64,000 bases of DNA, taken from positions 124,001 to 188,000 of the forward strand of contig JABCPU010000038.1 of assembly GCA_016800925.1 (NCBI GenBank). The letters are read 5' to 3'. Below the pieces are notes generated by a model. The model did not search any database. It was not told the origin of the DNA and saw only the letters and a program-made list of their open reading frames with translations. The translations under genes and the position numbers were made by a program. Below, one piece after another: positions 23,022 to 35,089 of the stretch. The stretch's first letter is position 1. Each line of letters begins with the position of its first letter. The DNA is from Suillus spraguei (lineage: Eukaryota; Basidiomycota; Agaricomycetes; Boletales; Suillaceae).

Positions 23022-26000
23022 ATGGATACTACACTCCCCAGCACTATATCTTCCCCGTTTAACGTCCCGAAGTTAGCTGAAGATGGTTCAAATTGGATCA
23101 CTTACAAGCAGAGGACACTGACAGCTATAAGTGCCCAAGGTTTGATGTGATATGCCACTGGAAGAGCTAAGAAGCCTGTCATGTACAAACTCGATGATAA
23201 GACAAAAGTCTTCAAGAAGAAAGATAGGAGCCAGGCCAGTGCTACGGAGATAGAGGAACTTGAAAACAAAATCGAGGAGTATCAACAAAAGAACTCACTT
23301 GTCATGCAGCAGATATTCAGCACGATCTTTGATCGGCTTTTACTGCACGTCCAAAGCCTGGAAGGTGCCCACGAGATCTGGGCAGAGATCTGCCAGATCC
23401 ATGAAGGCAAAACGCAAACGGTCCAGATAGACTTGCGCCATCATATGCATGAGACGAGATGCGAGGAGGGAGGCGATGTAAAGGCCCACTTTGCCAAGTT
23501 GTTGAGGCTCCGCGAGTGTCTTGCAGGCATGGGTGTCAATATAGAGGACATGCACTTTCACGTGATGGTGCTAGGGTCCCTGCCAGAGTCATACAAGCCC
23601 CTGCTATCGTCCATCACTGCTACTGCCAAAATAATGAATACACCACTTACCACGCATGAGCTCATCAGCCTGATAAGTGAAGAGTACGAGCATCGGCAGC
23701 TGAGCGACCAACGTCCTGGCTGGAAGGCAGGAAATAGTGCCCTGAATGCCAGAGAGGCAAAAGGCAAGGGAAGAGTGTCAGCTACCTCCAGTAAAAGTAA
23801 CCCGGACATTACCTGCTTTAATTGCGACCGCAAGGGCCACTATAAGACCAACTGCTGGAGATCAGGAGGAGGAAAGGAGAATCAAGGGCCAAATCAACAG
23901 TGAAAGAGAGGAGAGAGACCTCCCAAGCAGGCCGCAAACTCAGCAGCCGAATCCTCCAAACCTGTGGATCAATACGCCTTTGTAACATCAGACTTAGCCA
24001 GTGTGGTGACAGACTTAAACATACCAGTGGAGAGGTGAGGTGCCATTGTAGACTCGGGAGCGACATCCCATTTCTGCCCAGATTGAGCAAAGTTCACGAA
24101 CTTTGTGAAAATAGCACCCCAAGATGTGCATACAGCAGACGGTTCCACCCTCAGTGCCATAGGACGAGGCGACGTGGAGATTGAGCTACCTTTGGGTCAG
24201 AAAAAGACCAGTGTCACATTGAAAAACACATTATACGCACCTGAGATGGCTTTCAGCCTCATATCCACTAATAGAATCACCTCCACTGGCCTCGTTGTCC
24301 TGTGCAAAGGCCGCATGTGCAAGATACTCTCGCACACACCCAAACGACGAGTCATTGCCAAAATCCCCCAAGTCAAAGGCCTATATAGTGTCATTGCCAC
24401 ACATCAGACGCATCACACACACATAGCAAAGTCCAAGCTCACTGTCAATGAATTGCACAAAGTCTTGGGCCATGTGTCCCAACCGGCAGCCATGGATGCT
24501 GTGAGAAAAGGACTGGTCACAGGCATTGAACTTGATGCCAACTCAAAACCTGAATTTTGTGATGCCTGCATAAAGGCGAAGTCAGCAAAAAGGCCATTTC
24601 CCACAGAGACAGACAGCAGAGCACTTACCTATGGGGAACTAGTCCATACAGACCTCTGGGGTCCAGCGCAGACCACAAGCCTCGGCAGATGTCTCTACTA
24701 CATCAGCTTTACGGATGACTACAGTCGCCAAACGAGGCTTCAGTTCTTGAGACTCAAGAGCGAAGCACTTACTGCCTTTAAGGCCTATGAGGCCTGGGTT
24801 GCTCATCAATCGCTGGGAGTACGCCTACGGAGGGTCTGATCTGATCGCAGGGGAGAGTACCTGAGTGCAGAGTTTGACACCTACCTATCTCAGCATGGTA
24901 TAGAGCGTCAGTTGACTGTACACAACTCACCTCAGCAGAATGGCATAGCCGAGCACCTAAATCGGACTCTGGTAGAGCACGGAAGGGCAATGCTTATCAC
25001 CAAGGACCTCCCGAAGTTCCTCTGGGTGGAGGCTGTCAGTTATGCTACCTGGTTAAAGAATTGCCTACCATCTAGAGCGACACCAGGCACCACGCCCTAT
25101 GAACTTGTCCGAAAGGCAAAGCCCAGCCTTGCACAGGCATGCGAATTTGGATGCGCCGCCTATGTCCACCTCTTGGATGCCAGGAAACTCGAGCCGCGAG
25201 CAGAGGAAGGGATTTTTGTGGGGGTGGATGCAGAGAGCAAGGGTTACCGTATCTACTAGCTGGAGAAATGGAGGGTGTCAGTGGAACAGAACGTGACCTT
25301 TGCCCCTACCAAGGTGACTGTTGCCCAAGATGTACTGAATGAGGGGGAGTCCAACACCACCCTGAACAGTAACAGCAACAATAACAACAACGATGTTGCA
25401 GTTACTGAAGCTGGCAACGCACCTACCGTTCAGCACATCCCAGTGCCACCATCCTCCATCCCTACTCCAGAGCTGAGAGTAACGCACAGTAGGCCAGCCC
25501 CAGGTTACTATACCAGACTTCAGAATGGCCAGATGGCAACAGTTGCCATAGAGTCCCTGCTGGAGGCGTCAGAATTGGACCTCCTGGATGAGGTAACCCA
25601 CCTAGAACATGCCCTGGCTGCTGCCGAGCCAGAGCCCACCTTGCAGCAGGCATTGAATGGCCCAGATGTGGTTGAATGGAAGGAGGCAGTTGACTACGAG
25701 ATCAGTCAGTTAGAGAAACTCGGCACATGGGAGGTAACAGACTTACCCCAAGGAGCTAATGTCATCCCCTGCCATTTTGTCCTGGCGACGAAGCGAGGCC
25801 CAGATGGCAAGAAACTTAAGCTCCATGCCCACCTAGTTGCAAATGGTCAGAGGCAGCAATACGGTGTCGACTACTTCGACACCTTTGCCCCAACCACAAA
25901 TATGAGCACCATCAGGACGGTCCTGACGATGGCAGCCCAGAAGGACTGGGAAATCCACCAGGTCGACATCAAAAGTGCTTACCTCTATGCTACCATCCAG

Positions 26001-27477
26001 GAAGAGATCTATATGAGGCCGCTGCCCAGATATCTGAAGGATAGTCAGCAAGGAAAGGTATTGAAGTTAAAACAGAGCTTACCTGGCCTGAAACAGGCCG
26101 GCTTTGAGTGGGCGGAAGAGCTGGTGGGAGTTTTTGAAAAGCTCAAGTTTACCCGCTCAAAGGTAGACCAGGCCATCTACTTCAAGCAAGGGCCCAATGA
26201 GCATGTCGTCATCACTGTGTCTGTAGATGACATGGCCGTCACCGCCAACCATATCTCCCACATCCACCGCTTTAAGGCACAACTCCTCGACTTCTTTGAG
26301 ATATCGGACCTAGGGGAGTTAAACTGGCTGTTAGGACTGAAGGTAACGTGCGACCGAACTGCACGCACCTTAACCCTATCACAGAAAGCATACGTCAATA
26401 CCATAGTCGAGAGGTTTTACCTCACCAAAGCAAAGAGTGCCCAAACCCCCATGGAACCAGGCACCATGTCATCTGTGGATCAGTGCCCTAGCACACTCGC
26501 AGAAACACAGGCCATGAGTGACGTACCTTATCAGCGAGCTATCGGGTCGCTAATGTATGCTGCCACAAGCACACGGCCTGATATAGCCTTCACTGTGGCC
26601 ACCCTTTCACAGTTTATGCAGAACCCAGGAAGAATTCACTGGGAAGCAGCCAAACGCGCACTCCGATACCTAAAAGGGTCAGCAGAGATTGAGCTCACCC
26701 TCAGCATGACAGATGAGGGTATAGAGGCCTTTGTGGATGCAAACTGGGTGTCCCATCCCCACCGACACTCGATATCCAGCTATATTGTTCTACTGAACAG
26801 AGGACCAGTAGCCTGGAGTGTGAGGAAGCAGCCATTAATTGCTTTATCCACAGCAGAGGCTGAGTACATTGCACTTACCAGTGTAGCTTGGGAGGTACTG
26901 TACCTCCAACTTCTCATTGGTGAACTCTACAATGCACCATCCCTTCCTACATCAGGAAATTCACACATTCCTTGACGTGCTTAATCAGCTTAACTCACTT
27001 ATCTCAAAACTTGTTTGCTCTCTCTCACATCATTCACCTGGCATATCTTATATTTTTTGAGTGCGAAATATAATAAAACATGTATATTAATATATCTCAA
27101 CTTTTTTTTTCTGAATTCACTCACATTGAAATTTTGGACAAGTAGATTCAATTTCACCAAGGCAGTTAAGTGTAAATAAGTCTGCATAAGGGCACGTCAA
27201 GGAATGTGTGAATTTCCTGATGTACCCCCATATTCTGCGATAACCAGGCCGCTATTGCGTTAGCGAGTACTGGGAAGTTCCAATCATGCACCAAACACAT
27301 CGACCTCCAGTACCACTTTGTTCATTCCCACGTCAGGAACGGAACGTTCAATCTCCTCTATTGTCCCACGGACAAGAATGTGGCCGATGCCTTCACCAAG
27401 GCTTTACCCCGCCCGCACCTTCAAAAGTTGAGGACACAGATGAGCCTGGCTTGCACTCAAGGGGGAGTGTTGGAATC
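23022..27477 (+). pseudogene. Copia Gag-Pol polyprotein with six in-frame stops
   Basis: One reading frame from ATG at 23022 covers everything up to the MITE. It has Gag with zinc knuckle CFNCDRKGHYKTNC (near 23815-23860), protease VDSGATSHF (near 24050) and the integrase zinc-binding motif with the core residues HTDLWGP, FTDDYSR and SPQQNGIAEH. Reverse transcriptase (VKSAYLYA-like region, SVDDMAV near 26220) and RNase H (FVDANW, LSTAEAEY) follow. After the MITE, CDNQAAIALASTGKF and VADAFTKALP finish the protein. Stops lie at 23148, 23901, 24036, 24084 and 24837 (all TGA) and 25257 (TAG). The element cannot move by itself. Confidence 0.93.
26953..27219. mobile_element. MITE with 28-bp perfect terminal inverted repeats
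   Basis: A 267-bp AT-rich insertion without coding capacity. Its ends start CAGGAAATTCACACATTCC at 26953 and are inverted at 27219. The first 28 bases of each end match perfectly. The 2-bp duplication AT (26951-26952, 27220-27221) flanks it. Removing it restores the copia RNase H frame across PTCTPIFCDNQAA. The 2-bp duplication and CA-terminus resemble the Plavaka-type element to the left, but the repeats differ, so the mobilising transposase is not identified. Confidence 0.9.
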
Positions 27478-27880
27478 CAAACGATCCGAGAGGAAAGAGA
27501 CTGAAGGATCCGAGATAGGTATGAGTGAGAAGAGATAAGAAGAGTGGTCCGAGTGCAAGGCCAGAATGGCCAATAGCGTGTGCCAGCGTGACGACGTCGT
27601 TACGCTGTGCAATATGCCATTTGATTAGTTGTATTATCGTTGCTATTCCACTCACCTTATAGTAGGCGCTCGAGTGCAAAAACATCTCAGTTCTTTTCAA
27701 GAGACTGAGATGTAAGTACCTAGTCACCAGTTGCTGTTTTTGCCCTGGCTAACGAGCGTTTTAGTTACCTGTTATCTAGGTACTTTAACCGTCAATATGA
27801 GTTCTTTTCAAGAGACTGAGATTTACCTGTTATCTAGCGCGTCCGCTCCCCACCTTATCGTCTCATAATCCCAGACCCTG

Positions 27881-28143
27881 TTCTTCCCTGAAAGGTCCTG
27901 GTGGCTTTGTTGCTGTCTCTTGCTTCACAACCACGGTCCATCGTTTCTATATGGTTGATTTTACCTAGAACGTCAAACTTCTTATAGCTTGCTTGAGGCT
28001 GTACAGTTTATGCGAGGACCCTACCTGATCCTTGGAATTCGAGACTATCACGCTAAGCTTGTAGCCAATTCCAACGCAGTCACGGGCATGATCACAATCG
28101 CTTTCCGAGAGCGAGTGCATATATTGACTGGAAATGGTGTATA
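27881..28143 (+). pseudogene. 3' end of DUF6533-type relic (unit 2)
   Basis: Resumes after the copia element within an intron-like stretch (TTCCCTGAAAGGTCCTGG). The last exon encodes LEAVQFMRGPYLILGIRDYHAKL...FRERVHILTGNGV and a stop at 28141-28143. This exon is open and well conserved, so the relic was probably intact until fairly recently. The CYP51 copy 2 stop lies 273 bp downstream on the other strand. Confidence 0.75.
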
Positions 28144-28415
28144 GCACGGTATATGCTCAATGGAACTAATAGTCGTCTCGTGTTCTGCAGGGAGCGGTAG
28201 CATGATCAATTTTATTCAGGCCCACTTTCGTCTTGGTACTGATTTAAGTTACGTGGCGTTCTGAAAGTGCATGTCAGGAGTCACTTGGAGTTCTCCATCG
28301 ATTTACTCCAGCGTTTCTGTAGAAGAGGTAAATGTTATACAAGTCACCAAGCGTCCAAGAGTAAATACGGCTTCAAGACATAGCATAGGTATTTGGAGGA
28401 AGTGGAGCGCATCCT

Positions 28416-30442
28416 CTAGTCAAATCTCCTGCGTCTGTAGCAGATATCCCGAGGTTTCTTTGGTGTTATGATCAAGGTCTATGGAACAATGGTCAGCAAT
28501 ATTCATAAGCGATGATCAACTAAACAGGCAAACATGGTAGTTGGATGCTGGGATCTCTGTGACGTCATCATCTAACCGAATCTCGACTTTACGGATGATA
28601 CTGGAAATCAAGACTCCTAGTTGCAAGTATGCGAACTTGAAAAAATCAGCCAAATTCACGTGAGCAAGCAGATAGAAATCAAGCTCACCTGCTCGCCAAT
28701 GCATCTATGCCGCCCAGCACCGAAAGGTAGGTACGGGCTCTCAGTTCCCTTGCTCACAGCACCAAACCCATAATCAATCTTCTCGTCATTCTTGTCAGAG
28801 TAAGTCTTGAATGCCTGAGCAGCAACACCCTCGGGATCACTCCATCGTGTCGGGTCCCACTTCATGGGGTTGACCCAGATACGGGGGTCAAGCTGACTGA
28901 CGGGAGCAGAAGCAAGCACGTAGTGACCCTTTGGAACGACATAAACGCCACCTTTGGAGGGGGCAGCGAGGCTTGCGGGAATCGAGACATCAGAACAAAC
29001 GTAACGCATGATGCAGTGAAAAGGCGAATGCACGCGAAGTGTCTCACGAATGACAGAATCGAGAACTGGAAGCTTGAGGAAGCCCTCATAGGTCATCGGG
29101 CGGAAAGAACCATCCAGGTTGCCGAAATGCTCCACCTGTTCCTGGTACAGCGCTTCCCTATCATGATGATCAACATATGTTAGTTGCCGATAACAAACAG
29201 ACCCACTGGACTTCGACATTGTGAGCAATGTGAAGAAGTGTCCATGAACCTGAGGCGGCGGTAGTGTGTTGTCCTGCCGTGAGAAGACCAATCATGAGGT
29301 GCGCGATTTCATGGTCACGGAAGGGTCTGCCATCACGATATTTTTGATTCATCAAGGTGGAGATCATATCAGGTTCGTCCTATAGGATTCATGGTGAATG
29401 TTGGCGGAATCTCATCAATGCAAACGCCTTACAGAATGACCTGATTCTCTGCGTTTGCGGATAATGTCGATATAATACTGACTCATGATCTTCTGCGCGT
29501 CGTCCCGACGGCGGGAAGACTCCAAAGGCAAGTTAGGGAGCATGAAATGCAGAAAGGTGAAGCCTCCAGCCAAGTCGTCGTAGAGCGCGGAGATTGATTT
29601 GCCCAAACCACTACTGACCTCTTTGCCTTGTAGAGCCCGGCTGGAAGTCAAAATAATGATCTGGGTCATGATATCCGTCACATCAAATCGTCCCCATTCA
29701 TTGATGTCGTTCATTTGCCAGATGATGAATGCTTTGTCGCTGCGCATGAAGTTATCGACCTCTTGCTCGATCATGCTCACGTACGGCCGGAAGCTCTTGG
29801 TCGAAAGGCCTACTTTAATGGACTTCTTTTGCTCCATGTACACCTCCTCTGGGACATCATATATGACGTCTTTACCAAAGGTAGGGGTCGTGAGGTGCTA
29901 TTCGTGGTTGAGATAGATATTTGCGAGGCCAAAACAATTGCACGTACCATATAAGCGTCTCTTGCAGAGAACGCAGTTGATTTTCCACCCAAGACAAAGT
30001 TGTTGCCTTTAGTGCCGAGTGCGACGGTTACCTTGCGTCCGAGTAGATTGAACGTGAAGACATCGCCGTACTGAAGAAAAGGGTTAGGCAAATCATGGCA
30101 TGAGATATGTATATCACACGACGATACTTTTTCCCTGCACTTGAAGAAAAAATTGAGTGGGTCATTGCCGTACGAGATGGAGGATCCGATGAAAGGGATC
30201 CAATAAAACACTTCTGGAGGTAGTGAAGGATCTCGAGGAATAATCTGATGACATTGCATCAGTAGACACGCAAATAGGGGTTACTATACGCTGACCAGCT
30301 GCTGAAGGATGTTCAGGACGACAATAAGGACCGGCGTATAGAAAAGTGCCAGTAGAACTGCTCTACCAGGGGAGGCGGTGACATACTGCTGCATAGCATC
30401 CACGATAGCTGCAATAGCTGGGGCGGTCGAATTGGGCGACAT
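28416..30442 (-). CDS. CYP51: CYP51 copy 2 (sterol 14-alpha-demethylase), intact, divergent
   Basis: Eight-exon P450 of about 550 residues with all splice sites GT-AG. The exon 1 donor is GTCAGC and the acceptor before exon 7 is CAAG in place of CAATAG, both usable. Start MSPNSTAPAIAAIVD at 30442; an ATG lies one codon upstream. It keeps the membrane helix, [20 protein letters not shown], the I-helix TAGQHTTAASG, ETLR, DPTRW and [12 protein letters not shown]. Compared with copies 1 and 4-7 it has Glu where the usual YDxPN Asn sits, EQKKSIK for EQKKFVK, and TT for TS in the I-helix. These sites face the substrate channel in known CYP51 structures. It is closest to copy 3. Confidence 0.92.
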
Positions 30443-30780
30443 CATGATAAAAGGATGATGAAGACAAGATGCAAACAGTGAAAGTTATGTAGTCCCTGTC
30501 TGCTATCCTAACGCCATACAGGATGTGACAATTGTGGTTGCAACGAGGAGTTCTCGAGTGATAAGTGTTACTGTTCCGAAACAGATCGGCTCCTACAAGC
30601 TTCCGCAAGAGTGATGTGTTACCATTTCGAAATAGATCGGCTCCCAAAAGCATGGTACGACGTTCTTTACAGCAACTTTCATATCGATAGACCAGATTTG
30701 ATTTTGTTCCCCTCACCGCTTTTGTTTAGTTGTGCAGCTGTACAAACAAAAGGGTCCCGCCTGTTAAGTGATTCGCACCA
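30443..30780. other. Short intergenic gap, CYP51 copy 2 5' flank
   Basis: No gene. The 60 bp upstream of the CYP51 start (AAAGGATGATGAAGACAAGATGCAAACAGTG and what follows to GTTATGTAGTCC) recur upstream of the other copies. They probably include the shared core promoter. Confidence 0.45.
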
Positions 30781-31790
30781 TACTAAGAACGGTTTTATAG
30801 GATTAGTACAGGGGAACATGCCGAAAATATACTTACAACGCTGGTCCCTAATAACAGTGTTGTATGTTGGTGTATGTAGCTTGTTTATTGCGGTTTCCAT
30901 TGCTGACTTGAAAATATCCTAGGTGTGCTACCTTGGAACGTTATATGCTGTATATGTTCGAAAGGCTAGATAATCGGTGTTGTGCTAATCGTTTATCTCT
31001 CATAATCAGCCTCGACATGCTGCGTATGTCTCCTTAGTACATCAGTCACTGTCTTTACTTCTTCTGACCAACGGTATACAGACGGTGTTCCCGGAACATC
31101 TCGCTGACAGATACAGTGAGTTTTTTGCACGAATGCGTGCTATTCCCCTCCAATCAACCGCGGTTCCAGAAAGATCCTGATATTTGTCACTGTTATGACA
31201 CGGTAGCAATCGTACTTACACTTCAGGGAGTACGCTTAATTGCGGACTAAAAACGTGCATAGGGCTCATTGATGAATGCCGGAGGTACTCATTCTCTCCA
31301 GCACCTATCCGTGCTCATTGGCTACCCGGAGAATGTGCTACTTATGAATTCCATCGCTTGGATAGTCTCCACTGTGTGGGAAGTCCTAGTATCATGTCTC
31401 GCGGTCTGGATTGCTGTAGAACACTTTCGTGAACTGCGGCCACACTCGGCAGGAGGGCATCACGATGTTGATTAACACTCACATGCCTACTTCGCGAGGT
31501 GAGCTCAGTTTCCCTTTATCCACTGAAGGGTCGTGGTAGCTTTGTTGCTGCCTCTTACTTTGATCTCAACGGTATTTTAATATTTTTCTTGATTCTACAT
31601 TACAAACACGGTTTTTCCCTAGAACGTCAAATTTCTTGTGGCTTGCTTGAAGTTGTACAGTTTGTGCTAGGACCCCACCTGTTCGAGAATATCATGCTAA
31701 GCTTGTAGCCAATTCCAACGCAGTCGCGTAACAGGCATGATCACAGTCGCTTTCCGAGCGTGAGTTCATATATTGATTTGGAAATGCTGT
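30781..31790 (+). pseudogene. DUF6533-type membrane protein relic (unit 3)
   Basis: Begins at the exon encoding QRWSLITVLYVGVCSL (near 30835-30885) and continues through the GVLPWNVI-like position near 30920. The later segment SIAWIVSTVWEVLVSCLAVWIAVEHFRELRPHSAG lies near 31345-31455. The last exon LEVVQFVLGPHLF (near 31640-31690) is broken by a short deletion before REYHAKL. The N-terminal exons and the MYQRSRK exon are missing. Non-functional. Confidence 0.7.
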
Positions 31791-32245
31791 GGCACGGTAG
31801 ATGCTCGATGGAATTAATGGTCGTCTCATGTTCTGCAGGGAGCGGTGGCATGATGAGTTTTATTCAGTCCCACTTTCGTCTTCGTATTGATTTAAGTTAC
31901 ATGGTGTTCCGAAAGTACATGTCAGTGAGACAGGTCTGGACAAGGCTGGCTAGCCAGTAATGAAGGTAATGGCACAGTATAAATCAGGAGTAAAGACATG
32001 GTATAGATATCTAGGAGTACATCCCGGTGGCCAGTGGCATGATGATCAGAGTACATTGCCGAATGTATCCAACTGTGCCAGTTATAGGTAGTACTAGTAG
32101 CAGTGAGTCACCGCTTGGGATTTTCCATTGATTCATCCTAGGGTTTCTGTAGAAGTGGTAAATGTTATACAAGTCACCAAGCGTCCAAGAGTAAATACGG
32201 CTTCAAGACATAGCATAGGTATTTGGAGGAAGTGGAGCGCATCCT

Positions 32246-34286
32246 CTAGTCAAATCTCCTGCGTCTGTAGCAGATATTCCGAGGTTTCTTTGGCGTCGTG
32301 ACCAAGGTCTATGGAACAATGGTCAGCAATACCCGTAAGCGGTGATCAACTAAACAGACAAACATGGTAGTTGGGTGCTGGAACCTCTGTGATTCCATCC
32401 TCTAACCGAATCTCGACTTTACGGATGATGCTGGAAATCACGACTCCAAGTTGCAAGTATGCGAACTTGAAAAAATCAGCCAAATTCACCTCAGTCAGCA
32501 GATAATCAAGCTCACCTGCTCGCCAATGCATCTATGCCGTCCAGCACCGAAAGGTAGGTACGGGCTCTCAGTTCCCTTGCTCATGACACCAAATCCATAA
32601 TCAATCTTCTCGCCACCCTCGTCAGAGTAAGTCTTGAATGCCTGAGCAGCAACACCCTCGGGATCACTCCACCGTGTCGGGTCCCACTTCATGGGGTTGA
32701 CCCAAATATGGGGGTCAAGCTGACTGATGGGAGAAGAAGCAAGTACGTAGTGGCCCTTTGGGACAACATAAACGCCACCTTTGGAGGGGGCAGCGAGACT
32801 TGCGGGAATTGGGACGTCAGAACGAACGTAACGCATCGTGCCGTGAAGAGGCGGGTGCAAGCGAAGCGTCTCACGAATGACAGAATCGAGAACTGAAAGC
32901 TTGAGGAAGCCCTCATAGGTCATCGAGCGGAAAGAACCATCCGGGTTGCCGAAATGCTTTACTTGCTCCTGGTACAGTGCTTCCCTATCACGATGATTAA
33001 TAAATGTTAGCTGTAGATAACGAACAAAGACCCACTGAACTTCGACATTGTGAGCGATGTGAAGAAGTATCCATGAACCTGAGGCGGCGCTAGTGTGCTG
33101 TCCTGCCATGAGAAGACCAGTCAAGATGTGCGCGATTTCGTGGTCACGGAAGGGTCTGCCATCACGATATTTTTGATTCATCAAGGTAGAGATTATGTCA
33201 GGTTCGTCCTGTAGGATTCATGGTGAATATTGGCGGGATCTCATCAATGCAAACGCCTTACAGAATGACCTGATTCTCTGCGTTTGCGGATAATATCGAT
33301 ATAATACTGGCTTATGATCTTTTGCGCTTTGTCCCGACGGCGGGAAGACTCCAAAGGCAAGTTAGGGAACATGAAATGCAGCAAAGTGAAGCCTGCAGCC
33401 AAGTCATCGTAGACCGCGGAGATTGATTTGCCCAAACCACTCCTGACTTCTTTGCCTTGTAGAGTCCGGCTGGAAGTCAGAATAATGATATGGGCCATGA
33501 TATCCATCACATCGAATCGTCCCCATTCATTGATGTCATTCATTTGCCAGATGGTGAATGCTTTGTTGCCGCGCATGAAGTTATCGACCTCTTGCTCGAT
33601 CATGCTCACATACGGCCGGAAGCTCTTAGTCGAAAGGCCAACTTTAATGGACTTCTTTTGCTCCATATATACTTCCTCTGGGACATCATATATGACACCT
33701 TTACCGAAGGCAGGGGTCGTAATGTGCTATTCGTGGTTGAGATAGAGATAGACATTTGTGAGGCCAAAACAATTGCGCGTACCATGTAAGCCTCCCTTGC
33801 AGAGAACGCAGTCGATTTACCACCCAATACAAAGTTATTGCCTTTAGTGCCAAGTGCGACGGTTATCTTGCGTCCGAGTACATTGAATGTGAAGACATCG
33901 CCGTACTGAAGAAGAGGGTCAGAAAAATCGTGACACGAAATATGTATATTATACGACCGTACTTTTTCCCTGCACTTGAAGAAAAAATTAAGTGGGTCAT
34001 TGCCATACGAGATGGAGGACCCGATAAAGGGGATCCAGTGGAACACTTCAGGAGGTAGTGAAGGATCTCGAGGAACAACCTGATGACATTTCATCAGTAG
34101 ACACACAAACAGGAGTTGTTAGATGCTCACCAGCTGCTTAAGGATGTTCAGCACGACGATGAAAACCGGGGTATAGAAGAGTGCTAACAGAAGTGCTCTA
34201 CCAGGGGAGGCGGCGGCATACTGCTGCGTAGCATGAAGGATAGCTACAACATAACCCGTAGCTGGGGCGGTCGAATTAGACGACAT
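32246..34286 (-). CDS. CYP51: CYP51 copy 3 (sterol 14-alpha-demethylase), intact, divergent
   Basis: Eight exons, about 555 residues, start [19 protein letters not shown] at 34286 (a second ATG is one codon upstream). Motifs: [56 protein letters not shown] and a final exon ending YRRRRFD. It shares Glu in YDVPE, EQKKSIK and the CAAG acceptor before exon 7 with copy 2, so copies 2 and 3 form a subfamily. In the L-helix approach it has [11 protein letters not shown] where the others have [11 protein letters not shown]. No stop or frameshift found. It lies 3.8 kb from copy 2, the shortest spacing in the array. Confidence 0.92.
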
Positions 34287-35080
34287 CATAATGAAAGAAT
34301 GACAAGATGCAAACAGTGCAAGTTATGTAGTCCCCGTCTTCCATCCTAACGCCATACAGGATATAACAATTGCACGATGGATTCAGCGCAGTGTGGTAGA
34401 TCGGGTCCCAAATAATCACTTAGTCATTTCTAGACCCCAGCAACTCCTCGGAGTAAAATTTGAGTAAGTCCGTTTCTCTTCAACTCGGGTACCTCAAGGG
34501 TACCTGCCTATCCTAAATTTTGCCTATGCAGTCCTCCAATCAGTTTTCCCCTACCCTGATCATTACGAAGTGTGCTCTTAGCTATCATTGGTAGGACCTC
34601 AGGTGCTGGCTTGTTGTTGTCGTCACTCATTGAACCCGAATTTCACCATGGACGGTGAGTCTTGTTCTTCGACGAGATTTTGACCATGGACAGGGAGCCT
34701 TATTTCTTGTAGAGAATTTGGTCATTGATGGTGAGCCTCGTTTGTCTGACGAGAATTTCACCATCGACGGCGGGTCTTGGAAGAGAATTTGATCATGCTC
34801 TGTTTTGCAACTACCCTCCTCCATTTCGCTTGCTCGCTCGTTCTCTGTCTCGACTTCTCCGAGTCGTGCAGCAAATGGAGTGTTATGTTAACATTCCAGT
34901 TTGACTTCAGTGCGAGTGTATCCACCAGAGTCGTGACTTTTGACGGTGAATTCTAGTCTGACACAGGAAACGGAAATCATAGTCGTGTATGTATGATAAG
35001 ATTGTGCGGGATTGACCAGTGACTGGAGTCCTGGCCAGGTCCCCAGTGGTGTGTTGATACTTGTTTGCGGAAGCTTTTGG
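34287..35080. other. CYP51 copy 3 upstream region
   Basis: No gene seen. The first about 60 bp repeat the 5' flank common to the CYP51 copies. Bases 34635-34805 hold a minisatellite. The rest is unassigned. Confidence 0.45.
34635..34805. repeat. Imperfect minisatellite, about 38-nt unit
   Basis: Four to five diverged units, each built on GAGAATTT(C/T)(A/G)(C/T)CAT(G/C)GACGG(T/C)GAG(T/C)CT(T/C)G, lie between about 34635 and 34805. The 65-codon minus-strand ORF across them is a by-product of the repeat. Confidence 0.55.
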
Positions 35081-35089
35081 GAGCCGATC

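Larger units (their letters stand above)
22592..27875 (+). mobile_element. Ty1/copia LTR retrotransposon, full length but decayed
   Basis: The 5' LTR is 22592-22999 and the 3' LTR 27478-27875 (408 and 398 bp; start TGTTGGAATCC, end CCCAGA). The 5-bp duplication CCCTG flanks it at 22587-22591 and 27876-27880. Directly after the 5' LTR, GGTTATGAGCCC is complementary to the anticodon-arm region of initiator tRNA-Met. This suggests an internal (half-tRNA) primer, as known for Drosophila copia. A purine tract (AAGGGGGAG) precedes the 3' LTR. Many LTR differences are CG in the 3' LTR against TG or CA in the 5' LTR. A MITE (26953-27219) is inserted in the RNase H region. Confidence 0.95.

Noticed and set aside
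23340..23561. Minus-strand ORFs inside the copia element
   Set aside because: Shadows of the Gag-Pol frame on the opposite strand.
34627..34824. Minus-strand 65-codon ORF
   Set aside because: Produced by the minisatellite. The protein repeat simply mirrors the DNA repeat.
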